A DNA stretch of 64,000 bases, from positions 248,001-312,000 of the forward strand of contig CAYMAI010000001.1 of NCBI GenBank assembly GCA_964388445.1, given 5' to 3'. Of this stretch, positions 34,201 through 42,674 are shown piece after piece. The first letter of the stretch is position 1. Each line of letters starts with the position of its first letter. The notes under the pieces were generated by a model that made no database searches, was not told where the DNA came from, and worked only from the letters and a program-made list of their open reading frames with translations. A program made the translations under genes and the position numbers. The stretch is from CAYMAI01 sp964388445. Its GTDB lineage: Bacteria; 4484-113; JAGGVC01.

Positions 34201-35337
34201 ATGGGCAAACTTAAAATTTTGGCGGTAATCATCGGCTTATTCGCCGCCTTCTCCTCGATGGCGCTTGCCGGCGCGGGCGACGCGCCTGCTCCGGAGAAAA
34301 GCGATGCGGTCGTGCAGTTTTTGCCGGAAGTTTTTCCGGAATCCGAAACGAAAACAATCGATTTTTCGGTTAGCATAAGTCCCGAAATGCTTCCCGCCGA
34401 CGGCAAGACGGCCGCGCTCGTCCGCGCAAAAGTGACGGATAAATCCGGTGCGCCGCTTCAGAAGCGGGAAATCGCGTTTTACTTGGAGTCCGGTTACGGC
34501 AGGCTAACGCCGCATTCGCCATTGACCGACCAGTCCGGATACGCCGAGGCCGAATACGTTGCCGGACACGTGGCGGCAACCGCGGTGGTTCGAATCACTG
34601 ATCAGGCGACGGGCGAATTTACGCGAATCGAAATTCCGACGTCGATTTCCGCGTCCATTTCTCTCGAACTCGTTTCTCCGGCGCGCTTCATTTCGAGTTT
34701 CATAAAGCGCCAGACTGCGACCCAGCTTTACACGATGGAAATAGACGTGTTTCCGGACAAACTGGTGGCTGACGGATTTTCGACGAGCAGAATTACGGTA
34801 ACGCTTTTCACGCTCGACGGGATGCCCGCTGGCGGCATTCCGCTATTGATGCGCAAGGTGAGCGGCGGGGGCGAACTTCTAATCGAAAAAACAACGACCG
34901 ATGCAAGCGGCAATCTCGAATTCTTTTACAAATCGGGCGACCAGCCGGGTACTACGATAATCGAAGTAATGGAGCCCGTGACCGGACTTGCAAAGATATT
35001 GGAGATACCCGTTCTCGAAGCCGGCCCGGCGAAAATAAAGCTGTTTTTCTCCGACAAGGAAGGCAAGCTATACGAAGAAGCGGCGAAACTGCCCGCGGAC
35101 GGGGTGGCTACGATTACCGTCATCGCGCAGGTATTGAATCTTGTCGAAATGCCGGTTCCAGACGTCTCGGTCCAGTTCAGCCTGTCGGAAGAACTCGGCG
35201 TGCTTGAGACGGCTGTCGCGAAAGCGGATGCCGAAGGAAAAGTGTACGCCACATTCAAGGCCGGCACTCAAACCGGAATGGAAACAATTACGGCGTTTCT
35301 CGTTAGCAAGCCCGCCGAATCTATCTTTGCTCATTAA
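34201..35337 (+). CDS. Exported protein with bacterial Ig-like (Big-1/invasin-type) repeats
   Basis: Signal peptide at residues 1-23 (ending SSMALAGAG). Three repeats follow, each with the Big-1 pattern in which a PADG(K)TxA start is followed by strands and a (T/D)DxxGxAxxxY element: LPADGKTAALVRAKVTD with TDQSGYAEAEYVAG, LVADGFSTSRITVTLFT with TDASGNLEFFYKSG, and LPADGVATITVIAQ with ADAEGKVYATFKAG. Such domains form rods on cell surfaces in invasins and adhesins. There is no membrane anchor or autotransporter barrel, so it may be periplasmic or loosely surface-bound. 378 aa. Confidence 0.85.
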   Translation: MGKLKILAVIIGLFAAFSSMALAGAGDAPAPEKSDAVVQFLPEVFPESETKTIDFSVSISPEMLPADGKTAALVRAKVTDKSGAPLQKREIAFYLESGYGRLTPHSPLTDQSGYAEAEYVAGHVAATAVVRITDQATGEFTRIEIPTSISASISLELVSPARFISSFIKRQTATQLYTMEIDVFPDKLVADGFSTSRITVTLFTLDGMPAGGIPLLMRKVSGGGELLIEKTTTDASGNLEFFYKSGDQPGTTIIEVMEPVTGLAKILEIPVLEAGPAKIKLFFSDKEGKLYEEAAKLPADGVATITVIAQVLNLVEMPVPDVSVQFSLSEELGVLETAVAKADAEGKVYATFKAGTQTGMETITAFLVSKPAESIFAH

Positions 35338-35409
35338 CCGCGACGGGGCTGCGGGCCGGAATTCCGTTTCAAGCAGGGCAAAGCCGAATATCCGCGGCCG
35401 GCTTGCGTC

Positions 35410-35415
35410 TATAAT
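35410..35415 (+). promoter_or_regulatory. -10 box with near-leaderless geometry before the TPR lipoprotein
   Basis: TATAAT lies 9 nt before the ATG at 35425, leaving room for a leader of at most about 3 nt. No ribosome-binding site is present. Confidence 0.5.
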
Positions 35416-35424
35416 AACCGGGTC

Positions 35425-37155
35425 ATGAACACAAATTCTGCGGCGATTCGGTTTTTCATTCCGCTGGCTATGACGGCGGCATTCGTTTTGGCATCCTGCA
35501 ACCCGAAAGGCGGCGGCGAAAACGCGGGTTCGGACGCGAAGCCCGCTTCCGGACTGAATCCGGTGGTTGAAGAGACCTATAAAGCCGCGCTGGATTTGAT
35601 GAAAAAGGATTTCGCACGGGACTTTTTCTGGCGTTCGCCCTCGACGATTTCCTCGGAAGCGCTGCGAAAATGTCAAACAAAGTCGTCCATTTCGCTTCGG
35701 GCAAGTTACGAAGGATTTATCGAATGGGTACAGAAAACGGACGACCCGCTTGGAATCGATATCGCATCGCTTTCGATGCCGCCGTTCGAGCTTTTCGAGC
35801 CCAAAAGCGGGGACGAGCTATCGAAAGCCAAGCTGTTTTACAGCAACGGCAGGGACGGCGAACTCAAGAAGATTTTCTGGCCGGCAGAATCGGGAGAAGC
35901 AGGCGTGCCGCTCAAGGGCGAAAAAAACCTCGACGGCTGGGCGGTATATATTCTCTCCAAAACCAGATTCACGTCGTTGGCGGAAGACCTGGCGGAAATC
36001 GCGGCGCTCGCTTCGGAGCCGGACAAATTGGAACCCGGAGTTCGATATGCGGTGGTTTTGAAAAACGCCATCGAGCTTGCTCGCAAAGGGGCGGCGCTCG
36101 AAGAACTCGACGACGAAATCGGGCTAGTCTCGGAAAGCGACCAAGAGTCCGTATCGCTTTTGTGCCAAGTGCTCAGATTCGGCGGAAGGCGAGACGAGGC
36201 GGACAACCTTATGGCCGGATATCTTAGAAGTTTCAAGGAAGACGCGCCCGTCTGGTCTTCGCGTGCCGCGGTATATATAGAGATGGGTCAGCCCGCGAAG
36301 GCGCGGGAATACATCACGAAGGCTATCGAAAACAACGGACGGTTGGGCGAAGCCTGGGTTCTTCTCGCAACGACTTACAGCTTCGAAGGCAGATTCGACG
36401 AGGCGGTGGATTACTTCGAGCAGTCGGCGGACATCGACCCGTTCCAGCCGCTGCTTTATCCGCCTTGGGCGAATTTATTGCTGGATTCGGGCAGAGTCAA
36501 CGAAGCCCGAGACAGGCTGGACAGGGCGATTGAATATTTTCCGACTTTCGCCGAAGTACGCGCGGTCAGCGGCCGGGTGTACGCCAAGACAGGAGATTTG
36601 GAAAACGCGATTTCGGAATTTGCCGAAGCCGCGAGACTCGCGCCGTCCATTCCTTATTCGTATCTTGAAATGGCCAAGATTTTCGTGGTACTCGGCAAAG
36701 AAAACGAAGCCGGCGAAAACTTCGAGAAAGCTGCGGCGCTGGGCGTGTCCAAATCGCAAATCGAAGCCGATTGGGGCAGAGCGCTTCTCGCGCTGGAAAG
36801 GTATGAAGACGCCGTTCCCCATTTGGAACGCGCCACGGCGGAAATCGACAAAGATGCCGGGCTTCATAAAGACCTGGCGAAATCGTACAAAATGCTCGAA
36901 CGGTTCGAAATGGCGGCTAAGGCTTACGAAAAGGCGGCGGCGATTAACACTTACGACGGCGAATCGGCGGTGGAAAGCGCTTTGTGCTATGCGAAAATAG
37001 GCAATTTCGACAAAAGCCTTGCGATGCTGGACAAAGCCGTTTTCGCGCAATGGATAGATACCGAATACATCGTCAGAAATTTCCCGCCGGAAATCCAAGA
37101 GCGGAAGGAATTCGAAAATATTCTGTCGAATATGAATCCGCAGTTCGGAAACTGA
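35425..37155 (+). CDS. TPR-repeat lipoprotein
   Basis: Signal peptide with lipobox LASC at about residues 23-26, so a lipid-anchored protein processed by Lgt. Residues 50-260 have no clear family. From about 275 there are at least seven tetratricopeptide-like repeats (YIEMGQPAKAREYITKAIENN, WVLLATTYSFEGRFDEAVDYF, ANLLLDSGRVNEARDRLDRAI, YAKTGDLENAISEFAEA and so on). TPR lipoproteins commonly scaffold envelope complexes such as pilus secretins or outer-membrane assembly machines. No such partner gene is adjacent. 576 aa. Confidence 0.9.
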   Translation: MNTNSAAIRFFIPLAMTAAFVLASCNPKGGGENAGSDAKPASGLNPVVEETYKAALDLMKKDFARDFFWRSPSTISSEALRKCQTKSSISLRASYEGFIEWVQKTDDPLGIDIASLSMPPFELFEPKSGDELSKAKLFYSNGRDGELKKIFWPAESGEAGVPLKGEKNLDGWAVYILSKTRFTSLAEDLAEIAALASEPDKLEPGVRYAVVLKNAIELARKGAALEELDDEIGLVSESDQESVSLLCQVLRFGGRRDEADNLMAGYLRSFKEDAPVWSSRAAVYIEMGQPAKAREYITKAIENNGRLGEAWVLLATTYSFEGRFDEAVDYFEQSADIDPFQPLLYPPWANLLLDSGRVNEARDRLDRAIEYFPTFAEVRAVSGRVYAKTGDLENAISEFAEAARLAPSIPYSYLEMAKIFVVLGKENEAGENFEKAAALGVSKSQIEADWGRALLALERYEDAVPHLERATAEIDKDAGLHKDLAKSYKMLERFEMAAKAYEKAAAINTYDGESAVESALCYAKIGNFDKSLAMLDKAVFAQWIDTEYIVRNFPPEIQERKEFENILSNMNPQFGN

Positions 37156-37162
37156 CGGCGGT

Positions 37163-38179
37163 CTATCGCGCCCGTACAACAAAATTCATCCGGTAGCCGC
37201 AGTTTCCGCAAAGCGGCAGCGGGGCGATTATTTTCGTAGTGTAACCGCTGCGCCGCACTGCGAGGGCGGCACATTTCGGGCAAAACGTATCGCCGCCGAA
37301 GCCCTTTACATTTCCGGCGTATACGTTTTTTAGCCCGTTTATTCGAGCTATTTCCAGCGCGCGTTCAATAGTCGCGATTGGCGTCGGCGGCGCGTCGAAG
37401 CCTGCCGCCGGAAAATATCTTGTCAAATGCCAAGGCGTTTCTGTTCCGCAGTTTTCGCTAATGAACGCCGCCATTTTGGCGAGGTCTTCAGGCGAATCGT
37501 TTATGCCGGGGACGAGGTTAGTTACGATTTCCAAGTGCGCCTTGGATTGTGCGGCTTGTTTGATTGCTCCAAGAATCGTCTCGGGATTGTTTACGCCGGC
37601 GAGTGTGCGCGCCGGCCGCCGGCCCATGAATTTAAGGTCCACTCTGTAAGCGTCCGTGAGATCGAGCAAATCGGCCAGCGGCGCGTTATGAATATAGCCG
37701 TTCGTTATTACACACGTATATAAGCCGGCACGCTTGGCGACCCGAAAAGTATCGAGAACGAATTCGATCCAAATGGTCGGCTCGTTGTACGTGAAAGACA
37801 CTCCGCCGCATTTTTTCGACTTTGCCATTAGTACGATATCCGGCGGGCCGAGCTTCCTCAGCTCGCGCAAAGCGTCGGATTTGAAATCCGCGAATGAAAT
37901 ATCGCAGTTTTGGCAGTGGTCGCAGCGCATGTTGCAACCCAGTGTGCCGAGGCTCAGCGTTGCCGTGCCGGGATGAAAATGATAAAGCGGTTTTTTTTCT
38001 ATCGGGTCGATCGCGACCGCGGAAGCGAGCCCGTAATTTAGAGCGTAAAGACTTCCGCCCTTGTTCTGCCGGACTCCGCAAACGCCGAAGCCGGCATCGG
38101 GTATAGTACAATCTCGCGGGCAAAGCAGGCACCGTACGTCCGTTTCGCCCGACTTTCGCCAGTATTTCGCGGCACGCAC
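37163..38179 (-). CDS. amrS: AmmeMemoRadiSam system radical SAM enzyme
   Basis: Radical SAM protein with the 4Fe-4S motif CNMRCDHCQN (about residue 85), N-terminal cysteines CLLCPRDC and CGVRQN, and characteristic FTYNEPTIW, CVITNGYI and VDLKFMG segments. A C-terminal pair of CxxC motifs (CPKC, CGNC) suggests an extra zinc or cluster site. AmrS is usually found with a Memo-like and an AMMECR1 gene; neither is adjacent here. The reaction is not established. GTG 38179 is exactly 6 nt after TATAAT, and the longer frame to 38257 would run through the promoter and the start of the divergent PfkB gene. Confidence 0.9.
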   Translation of the reverse strand: MRAAKYWRKSGETDVRCLLCPRDCTIPDAGFGVCGVRQNKGGSLYALNYGLASAVAIDPIEKKPLYHFHPGTATLSLGTLGCNMRCDHCQNCDISFADFKSDALRELRKLGPPDIVLMAKSKKCGGVSFTYNEPTIWIEFVLDTFRVAKRAGLYTCVITNGYIHNAPLADLLDLTDAYRVDLKFMGRRPARTLAGVNNPETILGAIKQAAQSKAHLEIVTNLVPGINDSPEDLAKMAAFISENCGTETPWHLTRYFPAAGFDAPPTPIATIERALEIARINGLKNVYAGNVKGFGGDTFCPKCAALAVRRSGYTTKIIAPLPLCGNCGYRMNFVVRAR

Positions 38180-38185
38180 CCGTTC

Positions 38186-38193
38186 ATTATAAT
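38186..38193. promoter_or_regulatory. Palindromic -10 box serving divergent genes amrS and PfkB kinase
   Basis: The 8-bp palindrome ATTATAAT contains TATAAT on both strands: minus strand 38186-38191 (6 nt before the amrS GTG) and plus strand 38188-38193 (35 nt before the PfkB ATG, which has its own AAGGA). One element could therefore drive both genes. Confidence 0.6.
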
Positions 38194-38228
38194 CCAGCGC
38201 GCGCAAACGAGTTTGTAAGGACGCCAGT

Positions 38229-39182
38229 ATGGAGAATTCTCCGAAGGTTATCGGCATCGGTCATTGCACGGTGGACGTGATTTGCCCGTTGGATAGCTTT
38301 CCCGAAATCGATACGAAAACGGAAATCACCGGACTTGCCGTTCAAGGCGGCGGCCCGAGCGCGAACGCGATGTGCGCGGCCGCAAAGCTCGGGCTTCGGG
38401 CCGCGCTCGTGTCGAGACTCGGCGTGGACATTTTCGGCAGGTTCGCGCGCGCCGACCTTTTAAAGCGCGATGTCGAGTGTACGCATCTATTTATGGACGA
38501 AGACGCGCGCTCGCCGCTGTCAGTCGTTTTAACCGAAAGCGCAGGCGGAACGAGAACCATAGTCGTGTTCAAAGGCGAAAACTGCACGGTGGACCCGCTT
38601 TGGCTGTCCGATGGCTGGATTATGACGGGCGACGTTTTGCACATAGACGGCCATCAGCTTCCGGCAAGCATGTTCGCCGCTCAAAAGTTCAAAGAAACCG
38701 GCAAAACCGTCGTGTTCGACGCGGGAAGCTGGCGTACGGGCAGCGAAGAACTGCTCTCGCTGTCGGATGTAGTAATCGCCAGCAAAATTTTCGCGTCCCG
38801 GCTGTCGGAAAACACGGAAACGGCTGCGCGCAAACTTTTGGAATACGGTCCGAAAACGGCGGTTGTGACGCTCGGCGCGGAAGGCGCTGCGGGAGTTTGC
38901 GGCGAAGTATTAGTTCACGTACCCGGTTTCGAAATAGCGGTTAGCGATACGACAGGCGCGGGCGATGTTTTTCACGGCGCTTTCATTTACGCTCATCTTG
39001 CCGGAATGAATTTGAAGGACAGTCTTTCTTTTTCGAATGCTGCCGCGGCAATCAAGTGTGCGCATATGGGCGGGAGGGGCGGCTTGCCCGGCGCGGCGGA
39101 AGTTAGAACGTTTTTGGCGGATAGAAAGGTTGCGGGCGAATTCGGCCTCGAACCGATAGCCAAAGGCGCGGCGCAAGCTTAG
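38229..39182 (+). CDS. PfkB/ribokinase family sugar kinase
   Basis: ATP-dependent kinase of the ribokinase fold. Seen: the N-terminal GGGPSANAMCAAAKLG glycine-rich substrate loop, SRLGVDIFGRF, and the catalytic anion-hole motif DTTGAGDVFHGAF near residue 240, with the base Asp. AVVTLGAEGAAG is the usual strand before the nucleotide site. At 317 aa the length is normal. The substrate (ribose, fructose, nucleoside or other) cannot be inferred. The ATG at 38229 is supported by AAGGA 7 nt upstream. Divergent from amrS. Confidence 0.9.
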   Translation: MENSPKVIGIGHCTVDVICPLDSFPEIDTKTEITGLAVQGGGPSANAMCAAAKLGLRAALVSRLGVDIFGRFARADLLKRDVECTHLFMDEDARSPLSVVLTESAGGTRTIVVFKGENCTVDPLWLSDGWIMTGDVLHIDGHQLPASMFAAQKFKETGKTVVFDAGSWRTGSEELLSLSDVVIASKIFASRLSENTETAARKLLEYGPKTAVVTLGAEGAAGVCGEVLVHVPGFEIAVSDTTGAGDVFHGAFIYAHLAGMNLKDSLSFSNAAAAIKCAHMGGRGGLPGAAEVRTFLADRKVAGEFGLEPIAKGAAQA

Positions 39183-39238
39183 TTATTTTACGGCCGATTT
39201 TCACATCGGGATTTATTTCGGCGAAGCCGGCGCGGCGG

Positions 39239-39247
39239 TGTTACACT
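39239..39247 (+). promoter_or_regulatory. Extended -10 promoter of the CDF transporter, near-leaderless
   Basis: TGT-TACACT ends 8 nt before the ATG at 39256. There is no ribosome-binding site between them, so the leader would be 0-2 nt. Confidence 0.5.
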
Positions 39248-39255
39248 TTCCGCGG

Positions 39256-40236
39256 ATGGACATTTCGTTTTCAAGTCACAGCGCCGCCGCTCAGAGGAAA
39301 AAGCGCGGCGCGGCGGCGATGAGCATCGCCGTTACGGGCACGCTGACCGTGCTTAAGCTTGTCGTCGGAGTTTTGACGAGCAGCCTCGCGGTAATTTCCG
39401 AAGCGCTTCACAGCTTGCTCGACGTCATCGCGGCCTCGATTGCCTATTTCTCCATTAAAAAGAGCGGGCAGCCCGCGGACGACGTTCATCATTACGGCCA
39501 TGCCAAGTTCGAACCGTTCGGCGCGTTTCTCGAAGGGCTGCTTATTTTCGTTCCGTACATGTTCGTCCTGTACTATGCGATTAAAACGCTGACGACCGCG
39601 GAAGTCCGGGAGGAGTATCTCGGATGGGCGATAATTCTGATGGCGGTTTCGATAGTCGCGAACTTCGCCGCGGCGCACAGGCTTGACAAGGTGGCGAAAG
39701 AAACGCATTCCATCGCGCTTCGCGGCGATTCTCTTCACCTGTTCAGCGACGGAATAACGAGCGCGGCGATTCTTTTGGCGCTGGTTTTGATAAAAGTCAC
39801 CGGACTACACATTCTCGACCCGATATTCGCCATCGCCGTTTCGGTTTACATTATTTACGTTAGTTTTATCCTGCTTCGCCGCTCAAGCGCGCAGCTTCTC
39901 GACGCGGCGCCGAAGGAGGAGGCCGAAATTCTGACCCGAATTCGCGAAATGCTTCGCGATTTTCCCGAAGACATCGTCGGCGTTCACGATTTCAGAATTC
40001 GCGGCCACAAGCCGTCGTATTTTCTCGACTTTCATCTTGTAGCTTGCCGCCACCTGACGCTTCAACAAGGGCACGATTTATGCGACAAGCTGGAGGAATC
40101 CATCAGAAAAGAATATCCCGGATGCGACATTACCATCCACCTCGAACCCTGCGGGGTGGACGGCTGTCCGGACGCTCACGTAATCAGGGGCGCGTGCGTT
40201 TTGCGCGAAGAGGGGGGCCATAAGCATGGGGATTAA
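39256..40236 (+). CDS. Cation diffusion facilitator family transporter
   Basis: CDF proteins export divalent metals such as zinc, cobalt or manganese by proton antiport. The six-helix core carries SEALHSLLDVIAASIAYFS, with the metal-site His/Asp of helix 2, then the HHYGHAKFE motif and RGDSLHLFSDGITSAAIL in helix 5. The C-terminal cytosolic domain of about 100 residues (DIVGVHDFRIRGHKPSYFLDFHL) is the usual metal-sensing dimer part. The end is Cys/His-rich (EPCGVDGCPDAHV). 326 aa. It overlaps the next gene by 11 nt. The ATG at 39256 is preferred over GTG 39238, which lies inside the -10 box region. Confidence 0.93.
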   Translation: MDISFSSHSAAAQRKKRGAAAMSIAVTGTLTVLKLVVGVLTSSLAVISEALHSLLDVIAASIAYFSIKKSGQPADDVHHYGHAKFEPFGAFLEGLLIFVPYMFVLYYAIKTLTTAEVREEYLGWAIILMAVSIVANFAAAHRLDKVAKETHSIALRGDSLHLFSDGITSAAILLALVLIKVTGLHILDPIFAIAVSVYIIYVSFILLRRSSAQLLDAAPKEEAEILTRIREMLRDFPEDIVGVHDFRIRGHKPSYFLDFHLVACRHLTLQQGHDLCDKLEESIRKEYPGCDITIHLEPCGVDGCPDAHVIRGACVLREEGGHKHGD

Positions 40237-41101
40237 ACCTTTGGGACGCCAGCAAAAGTTCACGGCGTCGGACGAATCCATCGAATACACGCTCGGAGGA
40301 AGAAAAGTCCAGATTGAAAATCTCGTCGCAGGAGTTAATCCGGTCATCGAGGCGTACAAACTGGGAATGGTCAAGCGGTTGTTCATTCGAACGGGCGAGA
40401 TTAGGCAAGACGTGCTTGATGTTGCCGAAAGAGTATCCAAAGTCGTGGAATTGAACAAGGACGAATTCGACCGAAACCTCGACTTCGGCGGCCATCAGCA
40501 ATGCTTGGCGGAAATTTTCCCGCTTCCGCATCCAGGTATCGAGGAAGCAGTGCAAGCGCCCGGATTGGCGCTCGTTGTCCTGCTCGATGGAGTGACCGAC
40601 CCGCGCAACGCGGGAGCGGTAGTTCGCACTGCGGCGGCCGCAGGGGCGACCGCGGTGATATTGCCACAGCACAATAGCGCCCAGCCGGGACCGGTTTTTT
40701 ACAAAGCCAGCGCGGGAATGGCGTTTCGCGTTCCGCTATGCCGAAGGCTCAATTTGAGCCAGGCGATAGATACCCTCGCGAGAATGGACTTTTGGAGCGT
40801 GGCTGCATCGTCGTGCGGACCGCCGGATGGTAGGCAGCCGGCAGTGCCATTTTGGGAATTCAAGTTTCCCGAAAGGTGCGCGCTGGTTCTCGGAAGCGAG
40901 GGCAAGGGCATAAGGGATAAGCTCGAAGGCAAATGCGACTTCAGAATTTTCGTGCCGATGGCCGAGGATGTCGATTCGCTCAACGTTTCGGTCGCGGCGG
41001 GGATTATTATGTACGCTTGGCGATTTCAAGCTCTCGGCGGCGTTTTCGGGCTGCCGCCAAATTATCCAAATTCGAGGCCGCAATCCACGCCAAGACGATA
41101 A
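40226..41101 (+). CDS. RlmB/TrmH-type SPOUT RNA methyltransferase
   Basis: SPOUT-fold methyltransferase predicted to 2'-O-methylate ribose in rRNA. Substrate-binding N-terminal part: NLVAGVNPVIEAYKLGMVKRL. Catalytic domain: motif 1 LLDGVTDPRNAGAVVRTAAAAGA (near residue 115), motif 2 LVLGSEGKGIRDKL and motif 3 VPMAEDVDSLNVSVAAGI. The real domain ends near residue 270; about 20 further residues (NYPNSRPQSTPRR) come from a 3' extension that lies antisense within the next, convergent gene. The ATG at 40226 overlaps the CDF gene and has GGGGGG upstream. rRNA or tRNA target not determined. Confidence 0.9.
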   Translation: MGIKPLGRQQKFTASDESIEYTLGGRKVQIENLVAGVNPVIEAYKLGMVKRLFIRTGEIRQDVLDVAERVSKVVELNKDEFDRNLDFGGHQQCLAEIFPLPHPGIEEAVQAPGLALVVLLDGVTDPRNAGAVVRTAAAAGATAVILPQHNSAQPGPVFYKASAGMAFRVPLCRRLNLSQAIDTLARMDFWSVAASSCGPPDGRQPAVPFWEFKFPERCALVLGSEGKGIRDKLEGKCDFRIFVPMAEDVDSLNVSVAAGIIMYAWRFQALGGVFGLPPNYPNSRPQSTPRR

Positions 41102-42674
41102 GTATTATGTAGTACGCTTTTTCCGCCGAGGATAGCTCGGCGATTTGGCCGAGAAGTCCCGCCGCGGTTTCGTAGGGATTGAAGTTTCGCCAGAACGCGT
41201 TTCCCGATGTAGGCGTGCCGTATGCGCCGAGCGTGCAAATCGCGATGAAGAATCCGGCGCAAACGGGGGTTGCAAGCGTGCGCTTTGCGGGAGAAACTGT
41301 GACGTGAAGCAATTTTACGACGGCGGCGCCGGCGACGAACGAAATCGTCCATGCTATGAGAAGCGTTACAAGGTCTATTACGGGTGAAAGGTTTAGTGCG
41401 CCGATTGCCGCCACGAATGTGAAAAACGGCAGAAAAGCCGAAAACTGCACGTTTTCTAGGCTCATTCCGTCTGTTGGCGTGCCGTTTTTTCCGTAATAGC
41501 CCATTTGGGATTCGGTTTTTGAGTGCAAGTACGAAGTTGCCAGCGCCAACCCGAAACCCGTCAGAACGAGCCCGGGCATCGGGAAAAATGCCGTGGATTC
41601 GCTCGGATGCCGGGCGCCGAAAATCATATCCTCGCCGACGAGCGCGTAAACTCCCACGACAGCCGCCATCGCCGACGCCGACGCAACGGGCAGCGCTGAA
41701 AATACTGCCGAATTGGCTATGCGCCGCGGGGTGAATTGAGCGATAAGGCAAACGGCGCCGATTGCCATGGACGTGAACACGTATGAGAAAAGACAGGTGA
41801 ACAGCGACACGATTACGGCAAATGCAAGCTTGATTTCGGGCGGGAGCGTTATATCAACGGAAAACAAAGCGGATTCGGGGTTTCCGAGGGTTAATATCCC
41901 GCCCATACTGAACGAAAGCAGGAATCTTGTCGGTATGCTTCCGAACCCCAAATCGAGCGGCGAGACGAACCCGGTGAAAGCAGCGATCGGAATAAGCATC
42001 CAAACGGCGCGCGATATCCGCGTGCCGGCGCCCTCCAGAAATCCCGCCGAAATAAGCGAGGCAATCCCGCCGAGAGAGGCTATGGCGATGTAAAGGAAAA
42101 GGAACTTGATGAAAAAATACGGCATCATTCCTTCCCCGAAATAACCGGCGGGAACCGCCGTAACGAAACGTAGTCCGGACGGAAGAAGCACCGGAAAGAT
42201 TAGCGATGTCGCCGTGGCGAAGTATTGGGCGGACCCGACGAGCGGCGATACCTGGTCGAATTTGCGGTGCATTGCCAGCGACAATTTCAATCCGGCGTCC
42301 ACGGCGATGAACAAAATGATTGTCAGAAATGCGCCGTCCCAGCCCATCGCCGGCGGCAGCGAGATACCGGGCTGCACGCTGCCGGTGTAAAGGGCGAAAT
42401 CTACTGAGGCTGCGCCGAATGCGCAAATCAGGCCGGCAATCGCATGCCATTTGAGCAGCTTGAACGCCGTTTGAGTTTCTCTCGGAATCGCCCGCAAAAA
42501 CGAAACTACGGCGTCCACAACCGGAATTCTGTCAGCCAACTCCGAGGTCGTGGACGGCGGAGCGGGCAGCCTCCTTGCACCGGCGCTATTCGGCTGACTT
42601 ACATTGTTTCCGTGCCTTCTCGACTGCGGCGGCGGCAGCTTCGGGCGTCCGTGAGGTGATTTACCGGATGTCAT
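41007..42674 (-). CDS. Polytopic membrane protein of unknown function
   Basis: Not recognised. Start at ATG 42674, in a 4-nt ATGA overlap with the stop of the gene before it (42671), so the two are translationally coupled; the frame open to 42755 is out of place. A basic/Pro-rich N-terminal 60 residues is followed by about 12 hydrophobic helices (WHAIAGLICAFGAASVDFAL, FVTAVPAGYFGEGMMPYFF, LLIAWTISFVAGAAVV and others). 555 aa. The C-terminal 30 residues are cytosolic and overlap the convergent RlmB-like gene by 95 nt. The size fits a transporter or polysaccharide-related enzyme, but no family motif can be named. Confidence 0.85.
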   Translation of the reverse strand: MTSGKSPHGRPKLPPPQSRRHGNNVSQPNSAGARRLPAPPSTTSELADRIPVVDAVVSFLRAIPRETQTAFKLLKWHAIAGLICAFGAASVDFALYTGSVQPGISLPPAMGWDGAFLTIILFIAVDAGLKLSLAMHRKFDQVSPLVGSAQYFATATSLIFPVLLPSGLRFVTAVPAGYFGEGMMPYFFIKFLFLYIAIASLGGIASLISAGFLEGAGTRISRAVWMLIPIAAFTGFVSPLDLGFGSIPTRFLLSFSMGGILTLGNPESALFSVDITLPPEIKLAFAVIVSLFTCLFSYVFTSMAIGAVCLIAQFTPRRIANSAVFSALPVASASAMAAVVGVYALVGEDMIFGARHPSESTAFFPMPGLVLTGFGLALATSYLHSKTESQMGYYGKNGTPTDGMSLENVQFSAFLPFFTFVAAIGALNLSPVIDLVTLLIAWTISFVAGAAVVKLLHVTVSPAKRTLATPVCAGFFIAICTLGAYGTPTSGNAFWRNFNPYETAAGLLGQIAELSSAEKAYYIILIVLAWIAASNLDNLAAARKRRRELEIAKRT

